64,000 nucleotides of DNA from Eutreptiella sp. 'Long Island Sound 2002' (lineage: Eukaryota; Euglenozoa; Euglenophyceae; Eutreptiales; Eutreptiaceae), in the NCBI GenBank assembly GCA_964036045.1, contig OZ038389.1, positions 42,090,119-42,154,118 on the forward strand, read 5' to 3'. The notes beneath the pieces are model-generated. The model ran no database searches. It was not told the DNA's origin and was given only the letters and a program-made list of their open reading frames with translations. This document shows, one piece after another, positions 1-9,827 of the stretch. Made by a program: the position numbers and the translations under genes. The first letter of the stretch is position 1. The number at the start of each line of letters is the position of its first letter.

Positions 1-170
1 TGTTGCCTGCTCCATGCGGTGAGGAGGTACCCTATGCAGGGATGTCATGAATGTGGAAGGTTTTGGGTGCATTACGCAGAACTTGTGTTTCACAACAGGG
101 GTGTCCCTTTGGAGCTGGGGGGCCTATGCAGAGAGTTCATCGGAGAGGATCACAGGTAATGTCTGAATGT

Positions 171-360
171 TGTAAAGTAGGGTACTCAGCCACCGTGGCC
201 AGAGCCCATGTGCACAATTTCATCTGCTCAGAGAACAGGGGTTTCCCTTCGCTGGGGGACCTATGCAGAGAGGTCATTTGAACGGATCATAGGTAATGCT
301 TGGATTTTGTGAAGTAGGGCACTCAACCATGTTGGCCAGAGCCCAGGGGCACAATTTCAA
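171..360 (+). repeat. Degenerate ~130-bp repeat units
   Basis: Two diverged units share a block reading roughly 'GCC AGA GCC CA(T/G) GTG CAC AAT TTC'. The same block returns inside the longer repeats at about 1370-1405 and 2363-2398. No gene is supported in 1-440; the reading frames here are short and change between copies. Confidence 0.6.
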
Positions 361-439
361 GTCTCAGCGGAACCGACGTCTCAAGATCGAGGAAGGGACT
401 ACATGCTGGTAGCTGGAACAAATGTCTCACTCCTACCCC

Positions 440-590
440 CCTGCCCCCCTTTCCTTCCGCCCCCCCCCCCCCCTGTCGTTCCCCACCCCTTGTCGTTCCC
501 CGGGGGGGGCTGGGGGACCGTCACTTGGTCAACCCAAAATTTTTCGTTACGGCTCATTGTGTTGTTGTGTGGGTGACTGTGTTGTGGGGT
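440..590 (+). repeat. C/G-rich interspersed repeat, copy 1
   Basis: A polypyrimidine block followed by a G-run and then a conserved segment (GGGGGACCGTCACTTG, CAACCCA, ATTTTTCG, TGTGTTGTTGTG). It matches 9828-9945 closely, and part of it (GGGGGACCGTCACTTGG) recurs near 10185. Reading frames across it are low-complexity and are not genes. Confidence 0.7.
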
Positions 591-945
591 ACTGCCACTT
601 GTATCCTTTGTACTCATGGCAGGACATTTTGCTCACTTTCGCTGAGAGGAACTTGACAGCACAGCCATGTTTCTCCCTGGGACAAATGTGATTTTCATCC
701 GCTCTGCGGGGGAACCTGTTTTGGCACAGGTCGTTGGACGCAGTTTTGGGAACAAGTTGTATTTTACAAGGGACATTCCCGAAGGGAAATAGGTTCCCAA
801 AAATCTGCTTGCGCCTGCCAAGCGGGTCTGTAGTAAAACCTAGTAAACGTTTTTTCAAAAAAAAAATTTTACTAGGTACCCCCCCCCCTCCCATGCCTAG
901 GAACCACCTTGCGCAAGAACCGCCCCCTGGTTCCACGGTCGAATT

Positions 946-1568
946 TTCCACATCACCTTCTTTTTCCAGGGTAATGGGTTTTTGATGGTTCTGGTGGATG
1001 TAGGACAGCTATTCAGGTGTGCAGGACAACAACGCCCCCCCCCCCCCATGCCAATGGACCCCCCATGCCAATGGACCCGCCATGCCAATGCCCCCCCCCC
1101 CCGTCTCGAAAGAAGAAACATGGCCCCCCTGGCTACCCCCTCTCGAAGGAAGAAACACCCCCCCCCGAGATTTTTTCACCAAATCGCACAAAATTGCCCT
1201 TTTTTGCCTAGTTTCCTGAGTGTGCAATGGCATGTGATGGGCACCATCCTTGGTGTCATGTGTTTGGTTTTCAATGTAGATTTTCATTTCTCAAAATGTT
1301 CCAAGTCTCCTATGGAGCAGACTGAAATTGTCTGGTAGGTCATGGCTGCATTTTGTAAAGCCGAGTACTTGGCCATGTTGGCCAGAGCCCATGTGCACAA
1401 TTGCATGTTTCCGGGGAACCAAGGTCTCGGGTTTGAGGAAGGGACTACATCCAGCCAGGTTGTTTCTGCTCATTTCTTCTGGAGTGCATTGTGCCACCCA
1501 GCTGCCCCTGCTTTGCTGCAGCATTTGACAGCCATAGTGATCAACTTCTGGGAGCTTTGCAACGCAGA
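946..1568 (+). repeat. ~623-bp duplicated segment, copy 1
   Basis: The copy runs from TTCCACATCACCTTC to GCAACGCAGA and is nearly identical to 1938-2561. It includes poly-C tracts that differ slightly in length between copies. Proline-rich frames across the C-tracts are artefacts. No conserved domain is seen, so this is an anonymous repeat. Confidence 0.85.
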
Positions 1569-1937
1569 GTGATCCAGCCAGGTTCACAGTGCTGAAATTT
1601 TTTCAAGCAGGCGTGGGGCCACAGATTTCAGCATGTTTCGCTCAGGTCAAAGTGCCGTGATTCATTCTGTCATTCAGCCAATTGCAGTTGCATGGGATTC
1701 ATGTCTATTTGATAAAAATTTTATTGCGCACTTCACAGAGCTGAATTTTTTCAAGCAGGCCTGGGGCCACCACTTTCAGCTCTGTTGTGTGCCTGGTTTC
1801 CACAATGCTTCCCTGATCAGTGCCACATCTGGACCCAGTGGTATGTTGCGATCCAATGCAGGCCACGCTCGTCAGCTTCATTGACTGCCACATAAAGTAT
1901 ATGGTGCTGAAAAATTTTGAACCAGGCCTGGGGTCAT

Positions 1938-2561
1938 TTCCACATCACCTTCTTTTTCCAGGGTAATGGGTTTTAGATGGTTCTGGTGGATGTAGGACAG
2001 CTATTCAGGTGTGCAGGACAACAACGCCCCCCCCCCCCCCATGCCAATGGACCCCCCATGCCAATGGACCCGCCATGCCAATGCCCCCCCCCCCGTCTCG
2101 AAAGAAGAAACATGGCCCCCCTGGCTACCCCCTCTCGAAGGAAGAAACACCCCCCCCCCGAGATTTTTTCACCAAATCGCACAAAATTGCCCTTTTTTGC
2201 CTAGTTTCCTGAGTGTGCAATGGCATGTGATGGGCACCATCCTTGGTGTCATGTGTTTGGTTTTCAATGTAGATTTTCATTTCTCAAAATGTTCCAAGTC
2301 TCCTATGGAGCAGACTGAGATTGTCTGGTAGGTCATGGCTGCATTTTGTAAAGCCGAGTACTTGGCCATGTTGGCCAGAGCCCATGTGCACAATTGCATG
2401 TTTCCGGGGAACCAAGGTCTCGGGTTTGAGGAAGGGACTACATCCAGCCAGGTTGTTTCTGCTCATTTCTTCTGGAGTGCATTGTGCCACCCAGCTGCCC
2501 CTGCTTTGCTGCAGCATTTGACAGCCATAGTGATCAACTTCTGGGAGCTTTGCAACGCAGA
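1938..2561 (+). repeat. ~623-bp duplicated segment, copy 2
   Basis: Near-identical to 946-1568 at an offset of about 993 bp, with only a handful of substitutions and small poly-C length changes, so the duplication is recent. The stretch between copies (1569-1937) is single copy apart from a short repeat of a piece ending in a CTGGGG motif. Confidence 0.85.
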
Positions 2562-3359
2562 TTGTGTGTGGTCAGTACATGGAAGAAGAATGACAGCGAT
2601 CCCCACTGTTTGCCTGTCCACACAAGCAGTGTGTCGTGGTTGCTGAGTGGGGACCTCTTTTCAGACGCAGAGTGATCCAGCCAGGTTTTTTCTGCTCATT
2701 TCTTCTGCACTGCAAAGTGCCACCCACCTTCCTGTACATTGCTGCAGTGTCTAACAGCCATAGTCATCAACTCCTGGGACATTTGCATCCCAACACATCC
2801 GTTCCTGCATTGTATGCTCACTTTCTGGAGCTTTGGCAGTCTGCCCAGTCAGTCCCCAGTTCCAGATTCCTTGCTCAGATTTTGTTTACAGGGAGGTTTT
2901 TTCACAGTTTTTTTTTGCGCATTTCTTCTGCAGTGCATTGTGCCACCCACGTGCCTGTGCTGCAGTGTCTGCCAGCCATAGTGATCAACTCCTGAGAACC
3001 CTGCATTCAACACATCCGTTCCTGCATTATATGCTCATTTTTTGCAGCCTTTGTTGTCTGCCCAGTCAGTCCCAACGTTCAGATTGCTTGCTCAAACTTT
3101 GTTTAGAGGCATTATTCGGCGCACAAAGCCGAGTGGCATTGCCTCGTAGAGCTTGTTTTCAACCACTACTCAGTGGGTGCACAATTTTGCCCATAATTTC
3201 ATGCTCAAGTTTTGCTCATTTCAAATATCTTGAGGTGCACACAGGGAGGGATGCTGCTTCTGTATTTGTTTGGCATTTCCAAAAATCCACGGCATTTTAG
3301 CCCTTCTCCACAAGGAAGGCGTCTTGTGCATCAGTTGCACAGTGGCATGTCCCGACGCC
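2562..3359 (+). repeat. Diverged tandem blocks related to the 623-bp repeat
   Basis: The motif TCTGCTCATTTCTTCTG followed by TGCCACCCA, present in both 623-bp copies (about 1466 and 2459), recurs near 2692 and 2917 with surrounding similarity (TCCGTTCCTGCATT, CTGCCCAGTCAGTCCC occur twice each). These are old duplications of about 200 bp. I see no gene here. Confidence 0.6.
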
Positions 3360-3536
3360 ATCAAGTGGGTTACATCATCTTCACGTAATGTACTGTTTAC
3401 TGCAAAAGCACGTTCTGCAAGTGCTCAGCCATCTGCTCCGGTCTTGTTGGCATTCTTTACCGTTCTTTGCTTTGTGCCTTGTTTTGCAGGGTTCGCCTCA
3501 GGAATGTGGATGATTCGTCCGGTGGGGTGCCCCTAG
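3360..3536 (+). repeat. Left flank of GP1; inverted paralogue at 19595-19770
   Basis: This flank and 4314-4670 together match the reverse complement of 19255-19770, with element GP1 inserted between them. Shared landmarks are GTGCTCAGCCA, GAGGAATGTGG-like and GGTGGGGTGCCCCTAG. The paralogue shows what this site looked like before GP1 arrived. Confidence 0.8.
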
Positions 3537-4313
3537 GGGGGAGCCTTAAGCGCAGTGCGCGTGCAGTGCGCGCGCAGTGCAACTATTTGGGCGTCCGGCC
3601 GTACTAGAGACCCATACTTTGAGATACTAGGGGCCCCTAGGGGCATCATGGTGACCTCTAGCGGAGGTTTTGACTTCTGATTCTGTCCCCCTTTGTTTGG
3701 GTGTGCCAAAGGTGATTGAGCAGATCTTGCGGTTCGGCAAGGGTAACCACTTACCAAGGGATGAAGAAAGTGTAATCATCCAGGATGGGCTTGATGGTCA
3801 ACCATTCTCTGAAGGCGGCAGTAAAGCGCCAACACTGCAGCCTGCGATTGACCGTTTGCGCCGTGAGAAAAGAGAGAGAGAGGCCAAGAAACAAGCAAAA
3901 CATGCGCAGCAGTTCCTAGAAAAGCGGCAACGCACACTAGATGCTTTTTGTATTGTTGCGCCCCCTCGGGCCGATGTGGCTTCGTCCAGCTCCAATCCCC
4001 CTCAACCCTCTCAGCCCTCGCAACCCCCCGTGGCTACACAATCTCAACCCCAATCCGATTCTAACCGCAAGGGAAAGGAGAGAGCCCCTTCCTCACAACC
4101 GAAACCACGCATGTGGCAGTGGGGCATCGTAAGGAACATGTGTGTGTTATGTTAAGGGAAGGTAGTTTGCAACTTTCTTGAGCTGGGGCAGTTTGGGTCA
4201 CCTAATTCTAAGGGCGTTTCCAAGGGGTGTGCTTGGGGGCTCTTCGGGGGGAACATAGTCTAAAAGTAGCGCGCAGTGCGCGCGCAGTGCGCGCGCAGTG
4301 CAAAGATTCCCCC
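3537..4313 (+). mobile_element. GP1: 777-bp PIF/Harbinger-like transposon with AGTGC arrays
   Basis: The left end is GGGGGAGCCTTAA and the right end is AAAGATTCCCCC, so the terminal inverted repeats are short (G5/C5). Both flanks carry TAG (3534-3536, 4314-4316), a 3-bp target duplication. Just inside each end are three units of GCGCGC-like hexamer plus AGTGC, in the same direct orientation at both ends. The matching site without the element, with a single TAG, lies on the minus strand at 19596-19598. The last ~150 bp (from 4158) are almost identical to the right end of GP3 (16160-16314) except that each AGTGC is CGGGC there. The 3-bp duplication fits PIF/Harbinger, but this copy has no transposase. 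Confidence 0.85.
3712..4128 (+). CDS. Coding exon inside GP1: charged coiled-coil then Ser/Pro/Gln-rich tail
   Basis: The frame is open from 3670 with no ATG. A good acceptor (GTGCCAAAG) at 3711 and a strong donor (GTAAGG) at 4129 suggest a 417-nt phase-0 exon of 139 codons. It starts VIEQILRFGKGN, passes through a Lys/Arg/Glu-rich helix (about residues 50-80, including RREKREREAKKQAKHAQ) and ends in a low-complexity tail with repeated PSQP. No family is recognised. It may be element cargo or part of a DNA-binding accessory protein. No start codon or second exon is seen inside the element. Confidence 0.45.
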
Positions 4314-4670
4314 TAGGAACTGCATTTCTGCCTCCCCTTCCCACCCCTGGCTTTGTGTTCTCTTAGTTTTACCAAAATCTCACTTTTTACCTGGCCATCT
4401 AAAAAAAAAGATTCTGCTTTTTTGACGTTTTTAAACATGCGAATGACTTTTTTTTTAGATTTTGGGTTTTGTTGGAATCTTATTTTTTAGTAGGGAATCT
4501 TTTTTTTTAGATGCGAAATCTTTTTTTTTAGATGCGAAATCTTTTTTTGTAGATGTTTTTGCTCATTTTTTAGCTGTTTTTGCTCATTTTTTAGCTGTTT
4601 TGACTTAAATTTTAGTACTTTTCTTAAATTTTAGCGCATCTAAAAAAAAGATTTCGCATCTAAAAAAAAA
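4314..4670 (+). repeat. Right flank of GP1; A/T-rich repeat, inverted copy at 19255-19595
   Basis: Contains GGAACTGCATTTCTGCC at the GP1 junction and a run of T-rich units such as TTTTTTTTAGATGCGAAATC and TGCTCATTTTTTAGCTG. The reverse complement is present at 19255-19595. T-rich strings here are repeat units, not terminators of a recognisable gene. Confidence 0.8.
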
Positions 4671-4679
4671 GATTATCCC

Positions 4680-5245
4680 AAGAACAAGGCCCGCAGAACC
4701 GTCAAAACCGTCACAGTAGATGATCGCGTTGCAAAATTCGGAAAATACGGCTTGTACAATGGGAACGGTGTTCTGATGTGCCGGTGCTGCGGTAAACGTG
4801 TTGACTATAACCGAGAAGACACAATCAACAGTCACATCACAAGTCAGACCCACGATAAACGTTGTGCTGCCCACATCGCAGAAGGAGCCCCATATGTTTT
4901 GGCCCCCGGTTACAACGAACGGCAACAACGCTACACTCGGAAGGAAGCAGAAAAAAAGGAGCGAGGCGAAAAACGGAAACGGCATGAGTATGTGGCTGAG
5001 AAGTGGGATGAGGACCGGGAGAAACGTTACCGTGCAGAACTCGCTGAGCTGAAGCGGGGAAAACGTGCCGCCCTGGCCAACGAACCCGATGTTGTCTTGA
5101 TGTGGTCAAGTGGTGGCTCAATGCTGCAGAATGTGCTATGAAAGGCTTGTTGACTCCTGAGCGACGATTTATGGCCGAGGACACTCAGATGGGTTATTTG
5201 TATGCAATGGTCAATGGTGATATCAATAATTTGCAAATTGAGTGA
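4680..5245 (+). pseudogene. CGGBP1/hAT-type zinc-finger fragment, frameshifted
   Basis: The open frame reads through VDDRVAKFGKYG, then a zinc-finger core CRCC-x12-H (CRCCGKRVDYNRED ... INSHITSQTHDKR), then a highly charged helix (KKERGEKRKRHEYVAEKWDEDREK). The order of a short helix, C2H2 and 'SQTHDKR' resembles the N-terminal DNA-binding domain shared by CGG-repeat-binding protein 1 and hAT transposases. From about 5095 the coding-like sequence moves to another frame (VVKWWLNAAECAMKG, then LLTPERRFMAEDTQMGYLYA) and stops near 5245, so at least one frameshift is present. There is no ATG before the finger; TTATCCCAAG at 4682 could be an acceptor. No hAT catalytic or dimerisation domain is nearby. 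Most likely a domesticated or decayed fragment. Confidence 0.6.
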
Positions 5246-5308
5246 CAAAAAGTGCAAAAAACTTCGGTGGGTGGCAGAGACAAGTGACAAAAAGTGCAAA
5301 AAAACTTC

Positions 5309-5382
5309 GGCAGCCCGGTAGAGGGGATTGAACCTACGCTTGCAGATCTGTAGTCCAGTGCATATCCACTGGACCAGTGGCC
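5309..5382 (-). tRNA. tRNA-like sequence in SINE unit 1 (probably not a functional tRNA)
   Basis: On the minus strand it has a box A-like TGGTCCAGTGGATATGC and a box B-like GGTTCAATCCC spaced as in a 74-nt tRNA, followed by GAAG and T7. The anticodon arm resembles tRNA-Tyr (GACT-x3-GATC) but with ACA in the loop. The T-stem has at least two mismatches and the acceptor pairing is partial, so it is better read as a tRNA-derived repeat. Confidence 0.4.
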
Positions 5383-5518
5383 AGTTCTGACATACTGCTG
5401 ACCAGGAACCATATACAGACCGAGAGATGAAAATTTTTTTTTGCAAATTGAGTGACAAAAAGTGCAAAAAACTTCGGTGGGTGGCAGAGTCAAGTGTCAA
5501 AAAGTGCAAAAAAAATCG

Positions 5519-5590
5519 GTGGCCCGATGGAGGGGATTGAACCTACGCTTGCAGATCTGTAGACCAGTGCATATCCACTGGACCATGGCC
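5519..5590 (-). tRNA. tRNA-like sequence in SINE unit 2 (probably not a functional tRNA)
   Basis: Second copy of the same tRNA-like body, 72 nt, with the same box A and box B and substitutions in the anticodon stem and acceptor. GGCC at the 5' end can pair with GGCC near the 3' end. A T-run follows after a short spacer. Two diverged adjacent copies favour a SINE over tRNA genes. Confidence 0.4.
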
Positions 5591-5661
5591 GGTTCTGACA
5601 TCCTGCTGACCAGGAACCATATACATACCGAGAGATGAAATTTTTTTTTTGCAAATTGAGG

Positions 5662-6300
5662 GATGCTTTGGGTTTCCACATTACTCCAACTACCGAACAA
5701 CCAAAAGGAAGGTGTGTTTGCGCCCTGGGACTGAGATCCTGGGCACCGGGAACCTCTTTTGCTGAAAAAACGGCTCGCCGGAACGTTGCGCCGGAACATT
5801 GGGTTTTTCTTGCCGGAACGGGAGGGGGGTTGCAAGCATGCACCGCCACGCGGATATATTTCGACAGCAACCATGGTATGGAAAGATGGATATTTGGCAC
5901 TACCGTGGGGGGTGGAAGTCAGAAGTTGCCTGCGCCACAGGGTGGTGCGGTATGCTTGTCAGAAAGGAGTAGACACTCAGACCTTTAGCTGAGGCATGCC
6001 GCCACATGTCGGTCAGCAAGTGATTATACACCGGGATGGAGGATGATCCCTTCCCTTGTATTGCATTATCAATTTCCTCTTCGTCACTCACACTACCTTT
6101 TTGCTTAGCATCGCCATTTGTTGGTGGACACATTTAAGGACTTGTTGTACATGATGCCTGGCCAAGTGGGGCGCTATCATTGCACGGAATGGACAGGGGG
6201 CCCTTTTTCAAAACACAATTCCCTTAAACAACAATTCCACGAGCACCACTTTTATTTCTACAGAGAACCAGTGCATGATTACACAAGAGGTCCACCTCTG
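5662..6300. other. No recognised gene
   Basis: Frames of 77-117 codons exist here, but none shows a recognisable domain, good start context or consistent composition. I see no structural RNA. Confidence 0.4.
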
Positions 6301-6307
6301 TGTCCCT

Positions 6308-6440
6308 GAGCCCAAGCGTGCACAAGCGTGCGGAGGGCTGGGGTGTAAGCGTTCGTAAGCTTGCATAGCCATGGAAACTAAGCGTGCGCAAGCGTACACG
6401 CACGCTTCTAACCACGGGTCTGGACGTGCACATGCGACGT
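6308..6440. repeat. Clustered AAGCGTGC-type 10-bp repeats
   Basis: AAGCGTGCAC is followed directly by AAGCGTGCGG near 6314-6333, and AAGCGTGCGC by AAGCGTACAC near 6379-6398, with an inverted ACGCACGCTT adjoining. The style recalls the hexamer-pentamer arrays of the GP elements, but no G5/C5 termini or target duplication could be placed. Confidence 0.35.
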
Positions 6441-7137
6441 GCAAAAACTGGACGTTGGGTTGGGGCTTTGGCCAAATGCCGTCACCCACACCAGGACCTG
6501 GACAGGACTCAAGGATAATGCCCGTTTGCGGCGTCACATGAACTGCTACTATACTCCAAAGGTACTGAAAGTGCTGAATGATCTGCGCATCTCCAGCCTG
6601 CGAAGCCTTTTCTTACCAGTAAGGCTTGGAATCTTTTTATTGTTTTGACACCGGCTATTGCTGGCACATAAAATCTCTGCCCGTTTTTGGTTTTTCCGAT
6701 AAAAGTGCAACCGGTTATTGGCACACGCTCTTCGGCCTGAACAGGTACCGGTTATCGATAACCTGAAGTGCAATTCTTCACCTACGCAAGTGATGTGCAC
6801 AGTCATATGGCTGCGAGCTAATTTCAATTTTGATTAGCGATAATTGGCTTTATGCAGGAGCATAAAACCGGTTGTTGGTTTTTCATCACATTTGTGGTCT
6901 CAAGTCTTTTGTCAGTTCAGTATTCTGTTCTTCGAATTCGACACCTGCGACATTCTGCAGTATGCTAACAGCAGATGGGCATATGTGTTGTAGGGACTGC
7001 CTACAGACTTGATCGGGAAATTTCAATGTATTTACCAACATTGTTGAGCGCTCACACAGCATCACGGATGCGACGATCAATCAATCAACCAATCAAAAAT
7101 TGATGAATACCTGAATGCATATATGAATTCGGAAATG
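6441..7137. other. No recognised gene
   Basis: Moderately A/T-rich sequence. CCGGTTATTG-like strings recur loosely (6653-6760, 6868), suggesting an old repeat. No open frame carries a known domain. Confidence 0.35.
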
Positions 7138-7177
7138 AATGGATGGATGGATGGATGGATGGATGGATGGATGGATA
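7138..7177 (+). repeat. (GGAT)n microsatellite
   Basis: Ten tetranucleotide copies. The corresponding reading frames (MDGW / HPSI repeats) are artefacts. Confidence 0.95.
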
Positions 7178-7966
7178 GTTCCCAACACACAGCCCGTTAT
7201 CTCCACCCACAGCCCCATGTTCTTTGTCCGCCCCATGGTCTCCGTCCTCATTTGGTCCGTACACCTGGGTCTCATTGCTGTGCTTTGAAGGCGCAGCTCT
7301 TTGCTGTTGTCCTGATGGTGGGGTTGCAGTGCCATTAAAATCTGAGCACCCTTACAGGGCATAGCGTACTTCATAAGGTGCTGCAGGTGCTGAAACAAAG
7401 GGGTGAAATGAAGGGGGTGCTGCTCCCTCTTTCTTGCATGGTCTGCATAAATGAAAACTTGGCCACACCAAAAAAAGGCCTGCAAAATTTTGTTTCCCGA
7501 TGTACAGCCCATTTTGGTGTAGCGCTTTACAGGCGCTCATGGAAACGGACCCTGCGAACGAGGTTTCAGTTTTATGAAACCACTACTGCATACCGTAAGA
7601 ATCTGGCCAACGAAAAAAGAGGGGCTATGTTAAACCCCTTATGCTGTCGTTTTCTGCAGAACCCCCACCCCCTTTGTGCCGCGCTGCCTTATGGCTTTGT
7701 CACTCACCACCCTGTGCCACCTCGCTTCTTGGCGCACTCTCTTGTGCACACTGATTGTCAAAAAGGAACTAACCTGACAAATTGTAAATGTGGAGCCCGT
7801 ACCCTGAGGCATCGTCATCCTCCGATGACAATGTCTTTGACGCCCCCTTTGCGACCCCTCGCTCATTTTGTCGCTGGTTGTCCACTGACCTCGCTGACCC
7901 CCTGGATCTCATTGAAGATGTCACATCCAATTCCTCGGACATCCTCTCTGACCTCCCTGACATCTC

Positions 7967-8353
7967 CTATGGAGCCACTGCCAATAGTTCCTGATCTGTC
8001 TGCGTCAGCTTCTGCCGTTTTCTGTGCAAAAGGGCATTATATGGGTGCATGGCTCTGCCCTTCCCTGTCAGCTCATCCACTCGCACATTTCCCGGAATGC
8101 CCGGGTGCATTGGGACCCATTCAAAAAATAAGCGTGGTCCCATGGAGCTCAATAAGTCCTCAATCCGCTCCTTGCACAGATCTACTTGACTCACTGGGTC
8201 TGCTGCTCCCATCCCCCCTTCCCTCTTCAACCCCAGACGCCATTCTATGATTCCCTTGGAAACAATTTCAGAGGCATGGCATACCCGGGTTAGTGAACTT
8301 TGCACAGTGGAATTTCGTCGAGGAAAATTGCAGACACAATTTCCACTTTGGCC
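7967..8353 (-). pseudogene. Non-LTR retrotransposon RNase H remnant
   Basis: On the minus strand the frame contains FEWVPMHPGIPGNVRVDELT, which matches the RNase H motif of LINE elements, usually WVPGHxGxxGNExAD. Here the GH is MH and the active-site-side E/AD is V/VD, so key residues are changed. Upstream (to about 8353) is CHASEIVSKGIIEW, which could be the A-E helix. Nothing convincing of the reverse transcriptase remains. GP2 lies immediately beyond the upstream edge (8357), so it may have inserted into this element. Function is very unlikely. Confidence 0.6.
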
Positions 8354-8356
8354 TAT

Positions 8357-9132
8357 GAGGGAGCGTTAGTGCGCAGGGCGCGTGCAGGGTGCTCACATGG
8401 CAACTTTTTGGGCTACTTCTGATTGCTACCTCTGTTTTGAGGGTGGATTCTACACCTCGGATGGGTGAGTGGATGGGTGGGTGGGTGGAATGGGGCAATT
8501 TGGGATGATTTCTCCTCGTCGATTTGCCCCTTTCCAGTTGGGGATATGGACTGGCCCCTTTCCCTCACCTATTGTCCCCCAGTTCACCCAGTGTGATGCG
8601 TTTTAGGGCTACAAGGCGCATCTATGTGTATTGTGAAACGGGCATGCCGAGCTGGGCACATGGTGATACATTCAGCGTATCTGTTGTGGAGCATCACTTT
8701 TTGCCCCTCGTGTCCTCAGAATGCTTTTGCTATTTGTTATGCAGTTGAGCATTGGGGTCAGGGTGTTCTACACCAGGTCTACCGGGCTTTGGGTGCCCGC
8801 GAAGGTGGTTGGCCTTTTGCACAATGGGCATGTGGAGTTGGAGTATGATCAAGGTGGTGTGCAAGCCGTCAATCATCGATGCCCCATGGACTCCATCTCC
8901 TTTGGTATCCCCAGTCTCGAGTCTCCAGCACCATCCCCATCAGTTCCCGCAATTGACGTCCCTCCAATTGATGGAAGCCCCGTTCACGGTCGCTCCCAAC
9001 ATGACTGTCATCACATTCCCCAGCCCGAGGCTTCATTGGGTAATGGTGAACTTGGGGGCTGAATCTAGGAAAGTCATAACAAAAGTAGCGCGCAGGGCGC
9101 ACACAGGGCACACGCAGGGCAAGCACTCCCCC
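8357..9132 (+). mobile_element. GP2: 776-bp GP-family transposon with AGGGC arrays
   Basis: The left end is GAGGGAGCGTTAGT (one change from G5) and the right end is AAGCACTCCCCC. TAT flanks both sides (8354-8356, 9133-9135). The left array reads AGGGC, AGGGT, then ATGGC, separated by hexamers. The right array has three AGGGC copies preceded by AAAAGTAGCGCGC, the same lead-in as in GP1 and GP3. After the left array GP1 and GP2 share a GCAACT(A/T)TTTGGGC string. Length is within 1 bp of GP1 although the interiors differ. Confidence 0.75.
8745..9062 (+). CDS. Coding exon inside GP2: SH3/Tudor-like domain
   Basis: An acceptor (TTTGTTATGCAG) at 8744 opens a phase-0 exon that ends at a stop at 9060-9062. 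The protein begins with a compact beta-rich domain (VGVRVFYTRSTGLWVPAK, then VVGLLHNGHVELEYDQGG), followed by a Pro/Ser-rich tail. The pattern of 'G-x-R-V-x-Y ... W-x-P-A-x-V-V ... V-x-V-x-Y-D-x-G-G' is that of SH3-like/Tudor modules found in retroelement integrases and chromatin proteins. No upstream exon could be assigned. It may be cargo captured by the element. Confidence 0.5.
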   Translation: MSIGVRVFYTRSTGLWVPAKVVGLLHNGHVELEYDQGGVQAVNHRCPMDSISFGIPSLESPAPSPSVPAIDVPPIDGSPVHGRSQHDCHHIPQPEASLGNGELGG

Positions 9133-9827
9133 TATGCAGCCTCAACTCCACTTGGCTTGACCCGAGCATGTTCACCAAGCAGGATAATCATTCACTGTGC
9201 TGATGTAGTCAGGCACACGCACCTAGTTTTTTGCTTGAATTGCTGAAAGCAAGCCGGGCATGGAAGTTCGACCGAGGCAAGGTACAAAAAGCACATGAAA
9301 ACACAGCAACAATCACGTCCCATCTTCTGGCTCATCCGCAAACGCAGTGCAATGCTTTTGTGAAATGATGCCTCGCTGTGCAAAGCATCCAATTTGCACA
9401 TTTCGTTGTGCAACGCTTGTGCAAAGGAAGGAGCAGCAGGGGTACCGACTCCCTCTGTTGCCTTTCCCGGTTCTTTGTTCCCTCCCTCTTGGTGGGGATG
9501 TCAATACGGGGAGAAATTAGTTCAGCATACCAAACAACAGTGCAGAGCAATGTCCTTGCCATTTGTCTTCAAGCATCGCCCCCCCTTCCCGGCCCCTCCC
9601 GCCCACACTGCTTTCACAGTCCGTTGCTCTGTGACGGACAGCACAGCCCAGAACGGTTGTTGACTGGTGATTACTACAGTTGCCACCATGAACACAGTCC
9701 AGGCTACTACGGAGTTCCGACTGTTGTGCCATTTGTTGTGTCCTGGGGTGTATGCTGGCCTGTTGTGCACCCTTTTGTAGTCATCAAGGGGTAGGGTTGG
9801 CTTATGTCTGTAATATGTGTTCCGTGG
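9133..9827. other. No recognised gene
   Basis: Several overlapping frames of 60-140 codons on both strands, none with a domain or consistent coding character. Confidence 0.35.

Larger units (their letters stand above)
5230..5661 (-). repeat. Tandem pair of ~210-bp tRNA-derived SINE units
   Basis: Two units (5230-5438, 5439-5661) share the order: A/T tail with GCAAATTGAG, AAAAAGTGCAAAAAA spacer, tRNA-like body on the minus strand, then ACCAGGAACCATATA. Read on the minus strand each tRNA-like body is followed at once by a T-run, as expected for a Pol III terminator. Confidence 0.7.

Noticed and set aside
1000-2331. Proline/histidine-rich ORFs in the duplicated segments
   Set aside because: They depend on poly-C length, which differs between the two copies and shifts the frame.
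8721-9062. SH3-like exon as part of a local Ty1/copia element
   Set aside because: It lies wholly inside GP2 borders on the plus strand, with no RT or integrase next to it.
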